Source of the DNA: Mycolicibacterium aurum
GTDB lineage: Bacteria; Actinomycetota; Actinomycetes; Mycobacteriales; Mycobacteriaceae
Assembly: GCA_900078775.1 (NCBI GenBank)
Contig: LT549889.1
Coordinates: 5,890,001-5,954,000, forward strand
Direction of reading: 5' to 3'
DNA: 64,000 nt
The position numbers and the translations under genes are program-made. The notes under the pieces were generated by a model. It worked only from the letters and a program-made list of their open reading frames with translations, did no database searches and was not told the DNA's origin. Positions 9,811 through 17,437 of the stretch are shown here, one piece after another. How positions within the stretch are numbered: the first letter of the stretch is position 1; the number at the start of each line of letters is the position of its first letter.

Positions 9811-10325
9811 CCGACGCCACGGGCACCGCAGTGCCGCAGCACAACCCGGGTCTGAAAGCCGCGGTTGTTGTCGGGGCTGTTGCACTGCTGTCGCTGGGGG
9901 CGGTCGGTGGATGGCTCGGCTACCGCATCGCCGACGAGCACCGGGACAGCACCCAGCAGAGCCGGTTCGTGCAGGCGGCCCGCCAAGGTGCGATCAACCT
10001 GACCACCATCGGCCATAAGACCGTGGACGCGGATATCGACCGCATCCTGCAATCATCGACCGGCACCTTCCACGACGACTTCCAGAAGCGTGCCCAGCCG
10101 TTCGCCGACGTCGTCAAGCAGGCGCAATCGACGTCGGCGGGCACGGTCACCTCGGCGGCCCTGGAGTCCCAGGACGGTGACACCGCCCAGGTCCTGGTGG
10201 TCATGTCGGTGAAGATGGCGAACGAGGGCGCAGCCGAACAGGTTCCGAGTACCTGGCGGATGCGTATCGGCGTGCAGAGCAGTGGCGGCACCGAGAAGGT
10301 CTCCGATGTCCAGTTCGTGTCGTGA
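9777..10325 (+). CDS. Mce-associated membrane protein (MamA-like)
   Basis: 182 residues with one N-terminal transmembrane helix (about 22-45) and an extracytoplasmic NTF2-like domain, the layout of the mycobacterial Mce-associated (mas/mam) proteins found downstream of mceF. These proteins stabilise Mce complexes in studied mycobacteria. Overlaps the end of mceF; the next gene follows after 10 nt. Confidence 0.85.
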   Translation: MAEHAGSGGGLTDATGTAVPQHNPGLKAAVVVGAVALLSLGAVGGWLGYRIADEHRDSTQQSRFVQAARQGAINLTTIGHKTVDADIDRILQSSTGTFHDDFQKRAQPFADVVKQAQSTSAGTVTSAALESQDGDTAQVLVVMSVKMANEGAAEQVPSTWRMRIGVQSSGGTEKVSDVQFVS

Positions 10326-10335
10326 GGAGACAACA

Positions 10336-10890
10336 GTGAGCACCCTGGCAGTAGCCGACCCCGAGATCGATGTCGCCGAGGTGCCGGTAGAGCCGGCGAA
10401 GCCACCGCGCAGTACCGCCCGGACGCTCGCCTACCTGGTGTTGCCGCTGCTGGTGATGGCGCTGGCGGCCGGCGTCGGATACCTGAAATGGCAGGCGAGT
10501 TCGGCCGCGCCGTCCGGTGGTGAGTCGGCCACGGTGGTGATGGCGGCAACCGAGGGGGCGACGGCGATGCTGTCCTACCGCGCCGATCATGTGCAGGAGG
10601 ACCTCACCGCGGCCAGCGAACGGATGACCGGCGAATTCCGCGCGGAGTACACCACCCTCATCAATGATGTGGTCATCCCGGGAGCCGAAGAGCAGCGCAT
10701 CTCGGCGGTGGCCGCCGTGCCCGCCGCGGCCTTGGTGTTCGCGGACGCTGATCGGGCACAGGTGCTGGTGTACATCAACCAGACCACCACGGTGGGTGCC
10801 GATCCGCCGACCGACACCCAGTCCAGTGCCCACGTCGATATGGAGAAGGTCGGAGACTCATGGCTGATCTCGGGCTTCCAGCCGCTGTGA
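10336..10890 (+). CDS. Mce-associated membrane protein (MamB-like)
   Basis: 184 residues from the GTG at 10336, which has GAGGAGA at 10324-10330; an extended in-frame start lies inside the previous gene and is rejected. A single transmembrane helix (about 37-56) is followed by an NTF2-like extracytoplasmic domain resembling its neighbour. The pair is the usual downstream partner set of mce operons. Ends in a GTGA overlap with the next gene. Confidence 0.85.
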   Translation: MSTLAVADPEIDVAEVPVEPAKPPRSTARTLAYLVLPLLVMALAAGVGYLKWQASSAAPSGGESATVVMAATEGATAMLSYRADHVQEDLTAASERMTGEFRAEYTTLINDVVIPGAEEQRISAVAAVPAAALVFADADRAQVLVYINQTTTVGADPPTDTQSSAHVDMEKVGDSWLISGFQPL

Positions 10891-11237
10891 GGCGCGCGCT
10901 GATGACGGCGGCCGTCGGCCTGACCGTTGCGGCGGCAGGTGTGGTCGCGCCGCCTGCGGCGCACGCCGATGCGGTCGCCTATCTGGTCAACGTGACGGTG
11001 CGGCCGGGCTACAACTTCCCGAACGCCGACGCGGCGCTGGCATACGGTAATCGGCTCTGCGACAGGCTGGCCCAGGGCGTCGGGTACAGCGACCTGATGG
11101 CCGAGGTGAAGGCCGACTTTCACACCACCGACGAGTTCCACGCCTCTTATCTGATCACCCAGGCGGCAGGTGAACTGTGCCCGGCGCAGATCGGACCGCT
11201 GCGCGACTCGGCCGCAGGCTACCGCCCCACGCCCTGA
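10887..11237 (+). CDS. Secreted DUF732-type protein
   Basis: 116 residues from the GTG overlapping the previous stop (an ATG at 10860 would add nine residues). A Sec signal peptide ends at AHA|DA, leaving a mature domain of about 90 residues with two cysteines and the YGNRLCDRLAQGVGY segment typical of the small mycobacterial DUF732 secreted proteins. Function of the family is unknown. Its tight coupling to the Mce-associated genes suggests co-expression with the importer. Confidence 0.78.
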   Translation: MRRALMTAAVGLTVAAAGVVAPPAAHADAVAYLVNVTVRPGYNFPNADAALAYGNRLCDRLAQGVGYSDLMAEVKADFHTTDEFHASYLITQAAGELCPAQIGPLRDSAAGYRPTP

Positions 11238-11250
11238 CACCTAAGGAATC

Positions 11251-11739
11251 ATGGTGCAATCACTGGCAGTTCGAGCCTCGTCCGCGGCGGTCGGTCTGAC
11301 GGTCGCCGCTTTGGCGGTAGCACCGTCGGCGCAGGCGGATAACCGCAGATTCAACAGCAGCGTGGTCGACAACGTCTATGCCGTGCAGCGGCAGGCCGAA
11401 TGCGACAACGAGCTGAAGGTCGAACCCAAGCTGCTGCTGGCCGCGGAATGGCACGCGAAGGATCTGATGAACAACCGCAGCCTGGGCGGCGATATCGGAT
11501 CCGACGGGTCCACGCCCCAGCAGCGGGCGGCCAACGCCGGATTCGTCGGGACCGTGGCCGAGACCGTCGCGATCCATCCGGCCCTGGCGATCAGCGGGAT
11601 CGAGTTGATCAATCTGTGGTACTACAACCCGGCCTACAAGGCGATCATGGCGGACTGCGCGCACACCCGCATCGGTGTGTGGTCGGAGAACAGCTGGGAC
11701 CGGACGGTCGTCGTCGCGGTCTACGGAAGCCCCGCCTGA
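11251..11739 (+). CDS. Secreted CAP-domain (SCP/PR-1-like) protein
   Basis: 162 residues with a signal peptide ending at AQA|D. The mature part resembles bacterial CAP domains: EWHAKDLM (helix with the first His), QQRAANAGF, AETVA (the position of the GEN[IV] motif, Glu kept) and NLWYYNPAYKAIM with a terminal beta segment TRIGVW. Some tetrad positions of classical CAP proteins are not conserved. CAP proteins can bind sterols and lipids, which fits a lipid-import operon, but that link is inference. Last gene of the operon. Confidence 0.75.
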   Translation: MVQSLAVRASSAAVGLTVAALAVAPSAQADNRRFNSSVVDNVYAVQRQAECDNELKVEPKLLLAAEWHAKDLMNNRSLGGDIGSDGSTPQQRAANAGFVGTVAETVAIHPALAISGIELINLWYYNPAYKAIMADCAHTRIGVWSENSWDRTVVVAVYGSPA

Positions 11740-11792
11740 GCGATTTGTGGAGTCTTACCCGGAATGGTTACGGGTAAGACTCCACAAATCGC
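11740..11792. terminator. 22-bp perfect hairpin, bidirectional terminator
   Basis: Arms 11740-11761 and 11771-11792 are perfectly complementary (22 bp) around a 9-nt loop. It starts one base after the CAP gene and ends three bases before the stop of the convergent SDR gene. There is no U-tract, as is common for mycobacterial intrinsic terminators. Termination in both directions is inferred from position. Confidence 0.7.
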
Positions 11793-11794
11793 AA

Positions 11795-12622
11795 CTACTG
11801 GGAGGTGGCGGTGGCGGCGCCCAGGGCGTTCATATCCGGCACGAACGGCTGATGGGCCAGCAGCCCGCCGTCGACCCGGATGGTCTCGCCGTTGATGCCC
11901 CGCGAATCGTCAGAGGCCAGGAAGGCGTACACCTTGGCAAGGTCGTTGGGCGCGTTGAGGTCCGGTGCCAGGGTATGCCGGCGGTAGATGTCGGTGATCG
12001 TCACCGGCAGCTGCTGGGCGGGCGGGGTGGTGGTGGTGCCCGGGCAGATGGCGTTGCAGCGCACACCTTCTCGGCCGTACTGGGTAGCGGTGTACTTGGT
12101 CAGCGCCAGCAGCGCGGCCTTGGTGGCGCCGTAGCCGGTGAGGCTGGTGTCGCCGGCGAAGGCGTGCGTCGAGGCGGTGTTGACGATCGATCCGCCGCCG
12201 GCCCGCAGGTGCGGCAGGGCGTGCTTGGTGGTGAGCAGCGCGCTGCGCAGATTGACCGCCATCACGTCGTCCCACACCTCGATCGGCATGGTGGCGACGT
12301 CACCGTCTCCGGCCGGGAAGACGCCGGCGATGTTGAACAGCACATTGAGTCCGCCGTAGCTGGACACCGCGGTGGCAACCAGATCCGCGATGGCGGACTC
12401 GTCCCGCAGGTCGACGTGCACCGCGACGGCGACGTCGGGGCCGTGCTTCTGGTTCAGTTGGTCGGCAAGAGCCGAGGCGCCGTCGATGTTGATGTCGGCC
12501 AGCACCACCCGGGCGCCTTCGGCGACCAGCTCGGTGGCGGCGGCGCCACCGATGTTCAGCCCACCGGGGTCCACCGTGGTGGCGCCGGTGATCAGCGCGA
12601 TCTTGTCAGAGAGTCGGGGCAT
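11795..12622 (-). CDS. SDR-family NAD(P)-dependent oxidoreductase
   Basis: 275 residues. The ATG at 12622 starts the Rossmann domain directly (MPRLSDKIALITGA). Catalytic residues are present: NTAST (Ser), YGATK (Tyr-x3-Lys), and FNIAG for the NNAG motif. Odd feature: the cofactor glycine loop reads TGATTVDPGGLNIGGA, longer than the usual TGxxxGIG. C-terminal GETIRVDGG is typical of classical SDRs. Divergent from the esterase gene at 12788 across an A+T-rich promoter region. Substrate unknown. Confidence 0.85.
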   Translation of the reverse strand: MPRLSDKIALITGATTVDPGGLNIGGAAATELVAEGARVVLADINIDGASALADQLNQKHGPDVAVAVHVDLRDESAIADLVATAVSSYGGLNVLFNIAGVFPAGDGDVATMPIEVWDDVMAVNLRSALLTTKHALPHLRAGGGSIVNTASTHAFAGDTSLTGYGATKAALLALTKYTATQYGREGVRCNAICPGTTTTPPAQQLPVTITDIYRRHTLAPDLNAPNDLAKVYAFLASDDSRGINGETIRVDGGLLAHQPFVPDMNALGAATATSQ

Positions 12623-12704
12623 GTCGTTCCTTGTGTTGGTTTGTCCGGGCTTCGGTGCCCGGATCAACATCTCGCATGTGAAGGCTAACTTCATCAATTT
12701 GGAC

Positions 12705-12743
12705 AGTCAATGTCTTGTTGACTAGTTGTTATAGGAATATAGT
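12705..12743 (+). promoter_or_regulatory. Promoter and dyad between SDR and esterase genes
   Basis: TTGTTG (12715-12720) and TATAGT (12738-12743), 17 nt apart, form a plausible sigma-70-type promoter for the esterase. An inverted repeat AGTCAA (12705-12710) / TTGACT (12718-12723) overlaps the -35 element, a position expected for a repressor site. TTGACTAG also occurs at 17279-17286 ahead of the thiolase gene. Regulator identity is unknown. Confidence 0.35.
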
Positions 12744-12787
12744 TAGTGACGATTCTTTTATCGATCACGTAATGATGGTGGGGATGG

Positions 12788-13714
12788 ATGGGGTTGCTGA
12801 TGACGCTGACCGAGCCGAACTGGATCAATGCCGACGCCGATGCGCTGCGGCGCGCCGACGACGAGCTGCGCAAGGTCTTCGGTGACGGCCGCCGGCCGCT
12901 GGAGGTCATGCGCCAGAACCTCGACGAGATGATGATTGCGCAGGGACTGCCCGACGACGTCATGGTGGACGAGGTGTCTGCCGGGGGCGTCCCCGCCCTG
13001 CGGGTCGCCGCCGGAGCGGTGGACGACAGCGCCGCGGTTGTCTGGCTGCACGGCGGGGGCTACGTGATGGGATCGGCGCAGGGCTACCGCGGGGTTGCGG
13101 CGGCGATTTCGGCGGCGAGTGGGCACCCGGTCGTGGTGCCGGACTACCGCCGCGCACCGGAGGCGCCCTTCCCGGCTCCGGTGGAGGACGCCGCGGCGGT
13201 CATGGGCTGGGCCGCGCAGACCTACGGCGACCGGTGGGTGCTGGCCGGTGACTCTGCCGGCGGCGGCCTCACCATGGCCTCGCTGATCCGCGCCCGGGAC
13301 AGCGGTACGCCGCTGCCCGCTGGGGCGGTGCTGATGTCCCCGCTGGCCGACTTCACCGCATCCGGGGAAAGCTTCGACACCCACGCGGGCACCGACCCCG
13401 CGATCTCCAAGCGCTCGGTGAAGAGTCTCGCGGTCGCCTACCTGCAGGGCCACGATCCGCGAGATCCGCTGGCGTCCCCGGTGTTCGGTGACCTCAGCGG
13501 TCTGCCGGCGACGTTCATCCTGGTCAGCGAACGGGAGGTGCTCCTGGACGACGCAAGGGCACTGCACGCCGCGCTGCAGGAGGGCGGATCGCCCTCGACG
13601 CTGTCGGTCTATTCCTGGGTGTGTCACGCCTGGACGATGTTCACCGCCTACATGCCCCGTGCGCAGCACGCCGCCGCCGAGATCGGCCACTTCGTGCGCG
13701 ACGTCCTGCGCTGA
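12788..13714 (+). CDS. Alpha/beta hydrolase, HSL-family esterase/lipase
   Basis: 308 residues. Hormone-sensitive-lipase family signature HGGGYVMGS (oxyanion hole) and nucleophile elbow GDSAGGG are clear; the acid/His part of the triad is probably in EREVLLDDA and CHAW near the C-terminus. Cytosolic, as no signal peptide is visible. Start ATG 12788; an ATG at 12800 is an alternative. Members hydrolyse short- to medium-chain acyl esters. Lies among lipid-degradation-type genes. Confidence 0.88.
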   Translation: MGLLMTLTEPNWINADADALRRADDELRKVFGDGRRPLEVMRQNLDEMMIAQGLPDDVMVDEVSAGGVPALRVAAGAVDDSAAVVWLHGGGYVMGSAQGYRGVAAAISAASGHPVVVPDYRRAPEAPFPAPVEDAAAVMGWAAQTYGDRWVLAGDSAGGGLTMASLIRARDSGTPLPAGAVLMSPLADFTASGESFDTHAGTDPAISKRSVKSLAVAYLQGHDPRDPLASPVFGDLSGLPATFILVSEREVLLDDARALHAALQEGGSPSTLSVYSWVCHAWTMFTAYMPRAQHAAAEIGHFVRDVLR

Positions 13715-13745
13715 CTTTCCCTGCACTGCAAGAGGAGCGACACAC

Positions 13746-13877
13746 ATGCTGATCATGGTCACCTACCCCGGCGGCGTCCTGGAGGTCCGGCGTGCGGTCG
13801 GATCGAGATGGCGGTGGCAGTTCTCGGGCCGGCGCAGGCACCGCACGCAGACCCGACGGCCGGTGCCCGTGAGCTGA
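13746..13877 (+). CDS. Small basic hypothetical protein, 43 residues
   Basis: A short frame with a good ribosome-binding site (GAGGAG at 13732-13737, 8 nt before the ATG), 31 bases after the esterase. The product is arginine-rich in its second half with no recognisable domain. It could be a co-transcribed small protein or a chance frame; the strong RBS is the only positive evidence. Confidence 0.3.
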   Translation: MLIMVTYPGGVLEVRRAVGSRWRWQFSGRRRHRTQTRRPVPVS

Positions 13878-13909
13878 GATGCTCTGTGGGCGTGCGGTAC
13901 CGGTCTCGG

Positions 13910-14521
13910 CTAGGCGCTGAGCACCGCGCCGACCAGGCGGTGCAATTCACTGGCGATGCCGGCCCGGTTGCGCATGCTGACCGTCTGGGTGATGTCGGTG
14001 ACCATCCCGATGGACGCCTGCGCGAGCAGTCGTGCGTGCGGGACCGAGACGTCCGGGCGGACGGCCTGGATGGCTGCCACCCACTCCTCGATGTACTCGC
14101 GCTCGCTGACCCGAATGGCATCCTGGGCCTGCTCCGGCAGATAGACCAGATCGGCGGCCAGGATCGCCATGATCGGCTGATGTGGGCCCAGCGCCAGTTC
14201 GATCAGGGTGCAGGCGATCACGTCGACGGCCTCATCCGGCGTGGTCGCGGTCGGCAGCCGGTGATTGGTCACATAGTGCAGGCCCTCGGCGCCGCGGTTC
14301 AGCACCGCCTGCAGCAGTTCGGCCTTCCCGCTGAAGTATTGGTAGAACGTGGCGATCGCGGTGTCGGATTCGGCGGCGATCTCCTCGATCCCGACGGCGT
14401 GATAGCTCTGCGCGTGGAACAGGCGGGTCGCGGTCGCCAGGATGCGTTCGCGTCGGCCCGGTGGGCGACGCTGGATGGGGCCGGGGGAGCGGAGGTGGTG
14501 ATCGCGCCGTTGAGCTCGCAC
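13910..14521 (-). CDS. TetR-family regulator, second domain of a frameshifted tandem TetR
   Basis: Encodes a complete TetR-type unit: HTH (GIEEIAAESDTAIATFYQYFSGKAELL) plus a helical ligand domain. The nominal GTG start at 14521 has no Shine-Dalgarno sequence and lies inside the upstream TetR frame. Reading one extra C in the C5 run (G5 at 14483-14487 on the plus strand) would fuse this frame to the upstream TetR into one protein of about 394 residues, a tandem-TetR architecture. I therefore regard it as the C-terminal half of one gene, 13910-15093, broken by a real frameshift or a sequencing error. Confidence 0.75.
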   Translation of the reverse strand: MRAQRRDHHLRSPGPIQRRPPGRRERILATATRLFHAQSYHAVGIEEIAAESDTAIATFYQYFSGKAELLQAVLNRGAEGLHYVTNHRLPTATTPDEAVDVIACTLIELALGPHQPIMAILAADLVYLPEQAQDAIRVSEREYIEEWVAAIQAVRPDVSVPHARLLAQASIGMVTDITQTVSMRNRAGIASELHRLVGAVLSA

Positions 14522-15093
14522 TGCAGGACGGCGTCGGCCATGGCCAGCAGGATGCGTTTGGCTGCGGTGTCATCCATCCGCTTGCGCGCGGTCCCGACGC
14601 TGGCGTACAGACCCAGCACGCTCCAGGCCCGCAGTTCGGCCACGCCGCCGGCTTCCTGGTCGTCACCGAGCCCGAGCGCCTGGACCGTCAACCGCAGGAC
14701 GTGCTGGAGCTTCAGTCGGAACTGTTCCTGCTCGCTGTCCGAGAGCTGGTTGCGCTCACGCTTCCACAGCAGTACCTCTTCGCGTTCCAGCACCAGATCG
14801 GCGAGCTCTGACAGGAACTTCGCGGTGCGCTGTTCGGGATCGAGATCGGCCTCCACGGCCGCCGCGGCGACGGCCTCGACGGCGGCGAGTTGTTCGGAGA
14901 TGGCTTGCGCCAGAATGTCGTACTTCTTGCGGAAGTGCCGGTACAGGGCCGGTCCGGTGAGCCCGACTGCGGAGGCGACGTCGTCCATGCTGACGTTGTG
15001 ATAGCCGCGCTCGGTGAACAGGCGCGCGGCAGCCTGGGACAACTGCAGTTTGCGTACCGAACTCCGCGCGTGCTGTCGAACGGGTTGCGCCAC
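14299..15093 (-). CDS. TetR-family regulator, first domain of a frameshifted tandem TetR
   Basis: Starts at the GTG at 15093 (RBS complementary to 15101-15109, about 9 nt spacing); a longer frame from 15165 would begin inside the operator palindrome. The HTH reads MDDVASAVGLTGPALYRHFRKKYDIL, followed by a ligand-binding helical domain up to the region AMADAVLQCELNGAITTS. Beyond that the frame only reads the second TetR out of phase, so the last 60 or so residues are not genuine. See the second-domain entry for the proposed one-base deletion. Probably controls the neighbouring acyl-CoA genes and itself. Confidence 0.75.
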   Translation of the reverse strand: MAQPVRQHARSSVRKLQLSQAAARLFTERGYHNVSMDDVASAVGLTGPALYRHFRKKYDILAQAISEQLAAVEAVAAAAVEADLDPEQRTAKFLSELADLVLEREEVLLWKRERNQLSDSEQEQFRLKLQHVLRLTVQALGLGDDQEAGGVAELRAWSVLGLYASVGTARKRMDDTAAKRILLAMADAVLQCELNGAITTSAPPAPSSVAHRADANASWRPRPACSTRRAITPSGSRRSPPNPTPRSPRSTNTSAGRPNCCRRC

Positions 15094-15122
15094 TCCGGCG
15101 TTCCTCCCTTTGCTGGCATCCG

Positions 15123-15190
15123 GCGGTAGCCCGGCCTGGAAGAGTGAACCATAATCATAGTTCACTCTTCCAGGTTTGCCGGGCTACCGC
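15123..15190. promoter_or_regulatory. Nested palindrome: TetR operator candidate and/or terminator
   Basis: An inner 15-bp perfect inverted repeat (15135-15149 / 15160-15174) is enclosed by an outer 12-bp one (15123-15134 / 15179-15190), with a 4-nt bulge. The core AGTGAAC-N12-GTTCACT, with a nearly symmetric A+T centre, looks like a TetR-type operator placed 40-80 bases upstream of the TetR start at 15093. The same stem could also terminate the MaoC/thiolase operon whose last gene ends at 15210. Confidence 0.55.
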
Positions 15191-15209
15191 TCGGCGGTGC
15201 CGGTGCCGG

Positions 15210-15623
15210 TCAGCTGATCGCGACCACGGCCGCACCGCTGAGGGTGACGGTGCCGTCGGCCAGCGTGATGGCCAGTTCGATGGTGGCGCGCTGCTCGCCG
15301 TCGACCTCATCGATGCTCACCACGGTCCCGGTGCAGGTCGGCTGGGCGAGAACCGGTGTGATCGAGGTGAAGCGGGTGCTCAGGGCCCGCAGCCGGGACT
15401 GCGGCACCCACGAGGTGATCAACCGGCCCAGGTAGGCCATCGACAGCATGCCGTGCGCGAAGACGTCCTCGAACCCGGCGGCCTTGGCCGCATCGATGTC
15501 GATGTGGATCGGGTTGTGGTCGCCCGAGGCGCCGGCGAACAGCGCCAGCGTGGTGCGCGAGATCGGCTCGATGACCAGCGGCGGAAGCTGGGTTCCCACC
15601 TCGACGGCGGCGGTGGTGGTCAT
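15210..15623 (-). CDS. MaoC-like (R)-hydratase/dehydratase
   Basis: 137 residues, single hot-dog domain with the hydratase-2 motif (ALFAGASGDHNPIHID, then FAHGMLSMAYLGRLI) carrying the catalytic Asp/His. Similar in layout to HadB at 51867. Its start overlaps the stop of the upstream FAS1-type MaoC-N gene by 4 nt, so the two probably form a heterodimeric enoyl-CoA or enoyl-thioester hydratase. Third gene of a thiolase-MaoC-MaoC operon. Confidence 0.9.
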   Translation of the reverse strand: MTTTAAVEVGTQLPPLVIEPISRTTLALFAGASGDHNPIHIDIDAAKAAGFEDVFAHGMLSMAYLGRLITSWVPQSRLRALSTRFTSITPVLAQPTCTGTVVSIDEVDGEQRATIELAITLADGTVTLSGAAVVAIS

Positions 15624-16069
15624 GACGGTGCTCCATTCCGGATGACGGACACGCTCTCCATCTCGGCGACGAGTTCGCCGCCCGAGGTCAGCTGCGATTT
15701 GCGCACCAGGAATTCCAAGGCGCCGTTCTTCTTTGAGAAGTAGTCGGTGAACTCGGCGGTCAGTGCGAGCTGATCACCGGCGTGCACCTCGCGGTGGTAG
15801 GTGAACCGCTGCTCACCGTGCAGCACCGCGGAGACGTCCACTCCGTTGGCCTCCAGCACGCCCAGGGTGTCGGAGTGCTCCAGATCGAGCCCGAACACGA
15901 AGGTCGGCGGTGCCAGCAGATCCGGATGTCCCGCACCGCGGGCTGCCTCGACATCGAAGTAGATCGGGTCGGTCTCACCGATGGCCTTGGCGAACATGAC
16001 AACTCGTCCGCGTTCGACATCGACGGTGCTCTCCGGCCACTGATAACCCTTGAGGGATTCAGCGCTCAT
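15620..16069 (-). CDS. MaoC_dehydrat_N (FAS1-type) dehydratase subunit
   Basis: 149 residues from the ATG overlapping the thiolase stop (ATGA). Hot-dog fold of the N-terminal, usually non-catalytic MaoC type, HadA-like: KAIGETDPIYFD, DLLAPPTFVFGL and YHREVHAGDQL segments. Pairs with the catalytic MaoC at 15210. An upstream in-frame ATG would add 11 residues inside the thiolase. Confidence 0.88.
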   Translation of the reverse strand: MSAESLKGYQWPESTVDVERGRVVMFAKAIGETDPIYFDVEAARGAGHPDLLAPPTFVFGLDLEHSDTLGVLEANGVDVSAVLHGEQRFTYHREVHAGDQLALTAEFTDYFSKKNGALEFLVRKSQLTSGGELVAEMESVSVIRNGAPS

Positions 16070-17256
16070 TGGGCGGTCCTTTCGTAGAGGGTGACGACGC
16101 ACGCGCCGCCGAGTCCGAGGTTGTGCTGCAGCGCCAACTGGGCGCCCTCGACCTGGCGCTCACCGGCCTGGCCGCGCAGCTGCCAGACCAGTTCGGCGCA
16201 CTGGGCCAAACCGGTTGCGCCTAGCGGATGTCCCTTGGACAGCAGGCCGCCGGACGGGTTGGTCACCACGCGGCCGCCGTAGGTGTTGTCACCGTCGAGG
16301 ATGAACTTCTCGGCGGTGCCCTCCGGGGTCAGGCCCAGGGCCTCGTAGGTGATCAGTTCGTTGGTGGTGAAGCAGTCGTGCAGTTCGACGACCGGAATGT
16401 CCTCGGGCCCAACGCCGGCGGCCTCGTAGACGTCATTGGCGGCCTTGGCCGACATGTCGTAGCCCACTACGCGGCGCATATCGTCGCCGTCGAACGCGCC
16501 TGGCAGGTCGGTGACCAGGGACTGGGCCCGGATGTGCACGGCCGCCTCGATGCCGTGCTTGGCGGCGAACTCGTCGCTGCACACGATCGCGGCGGCGGCA
16601 CCGCAGGTGGGCGGGCAGCACTGCAGCCGGGTCAGGGGACCCCAGATGGTCGGCGAGGACATCACCTCGTCGAGGGTGACCGGGTCGCGGAACACCGCAA
16701 GCGGGTTACGGGCGGCGTGCTGACGTGCCTTCACCGAAATGCGGCCGAACGTTTCGGGTTTGGTGCCGAAGCGTTCCATGTGCGCGACGCCGGCGCCGCC
16801 GAACAGCTGTGCGGCCATCGGCGCCTTCGGATCGGCTCCGGGGCGGCTCATCGCCACTTCCTCGAACTTTCCGGTGGAACTCGGCCGGTCGTCCCACACC
16901 GCGGCGAGCGCGCCGGGACGCATCTGCTCGAAGCCCAGGGCGATGACGCACTCGGCGACGCCGGAGGCGACGGCCTGGCGGGCCAGCCACAGCGCCGAGG
17001 AGCCCGTCGAGCAGTTGTTGTTGACGTTGACCACCGGAATGCCGGACAGCCCAAGGTGGTACAGCGTCGCCTGGCCGGAGGTTGAGTCACCGTAGACGTA
17101 GCCGACGTAGGCCTGTTCCACCGCGGTGTAATCCAGGCCGGCGTCGGTCAGGGCCGCGCGGGCGGCGTTGGCGCCCATGTCCTGGTAGTCGGCACTCTTG
17201 CCGGGTTTGGCGAAGGGGGTCATGCCGACCCCCGCGATACATACAGCGCGGCTCAT
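16066..17256 (-). CDS. Thiolase-superfamily lipid-transfer protein (SCP-X-like)
   Basis: 396 residues from the ATG at 17256 (AAAGGG upstream; GTG at 17262 is possible). Thiolase fold with the active-site Cys in NVNNNCSTGSSAL, HDCFTTNELITYEALGL, and the C-terminal GGLLSKGHPLGATGLAQ motif. This is the non-specific lipid-transfer / SCP2-thiolase subgroup, which in actinobacteria often carries out thiolytic or retro-aldol cleavage of CoA thioesters together with MaoC and DUF35 partners; no DUF35 partner is present here. First gene of the operon with the two MaoC genes. Confidence 0.88.
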   Translation of the reverse strand: MSRAVCIAGVGMTPFAKPGKSADYQDMGANAARAALTDAGLDYTAVEQAYVGYVYGDSTSGQATLYHLGLSGIPVVNVNNNCSTGSSALWLARQAVASGVAECVIALGFEQMRPGALAAVWDDRPSSTGKFEEVAMSRPGADPKAPMAAQLFGGAGVAHMERFGTKPETFGRISVKARQHAARNPLAVFRDPVTLDEVMSSPTIWGPLTRLQCCPPTCGAAAAIVCSDEFAAKHGIEAAVHIRAQSLVTDLPGAFDGDDMRRVVGYDMSAKAANDVYEAAGVGPEDIPVVELHDCFTTNELITYEALGLTPEGTAEKFILDGDNTYGGRVVTNPSGGLLSKGHPLGATGLAQCAELVWQLRGQAGERQVEGAQLALQHNLGLGGACVVTLYERTAQ

Positions 17257-17369
17257 TTTCACCCTTTACTGGTCGCACTTGACTAGAATCAAAACTAACC
17301 ATAGGGCGCGTAAGCCGACTATTGCAACAGGGAATGGCAACCAAAAGCTGATATAGGGCATAACAAACG

Positions 17370-17418
17370 ACTACGCCGAGGATCGTGGCCAGTAGCTGGC
17401 TGCGATCCTCGGCGTAGT
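17370..17418. terminator. 16-bp perfect hairpin terminator
   Basis: Arms 17370-17385 and 17403-17418 are perfectly complementary (16 bp), with a 17-nt loop that contains a further GCCA/TGGC pairing. It sits 20 bases past the stop of the minus-strand SDR gene, as expected for a terminator, and before the promoter of the thiolase operon. No U-tract. Confidence 0.65.
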
Positions 17419-17437
17419 GAGGGGTGGTGTGAGCTGC

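Noticed and set aside
494-10890. Naming the locus mce1, mce2, mce3 or mce4
   Set aside because: Flanking genes do not match a single reference locus clearly enough, and sequence comparison with each family would be needed.
11795-12622. Mycofactocin-coupled SDR
   Set aside because: The insertion is in the cofactor loop, not in the position typical of mycofactocin-coupled SDRs, and no mycofactocin genes are near.
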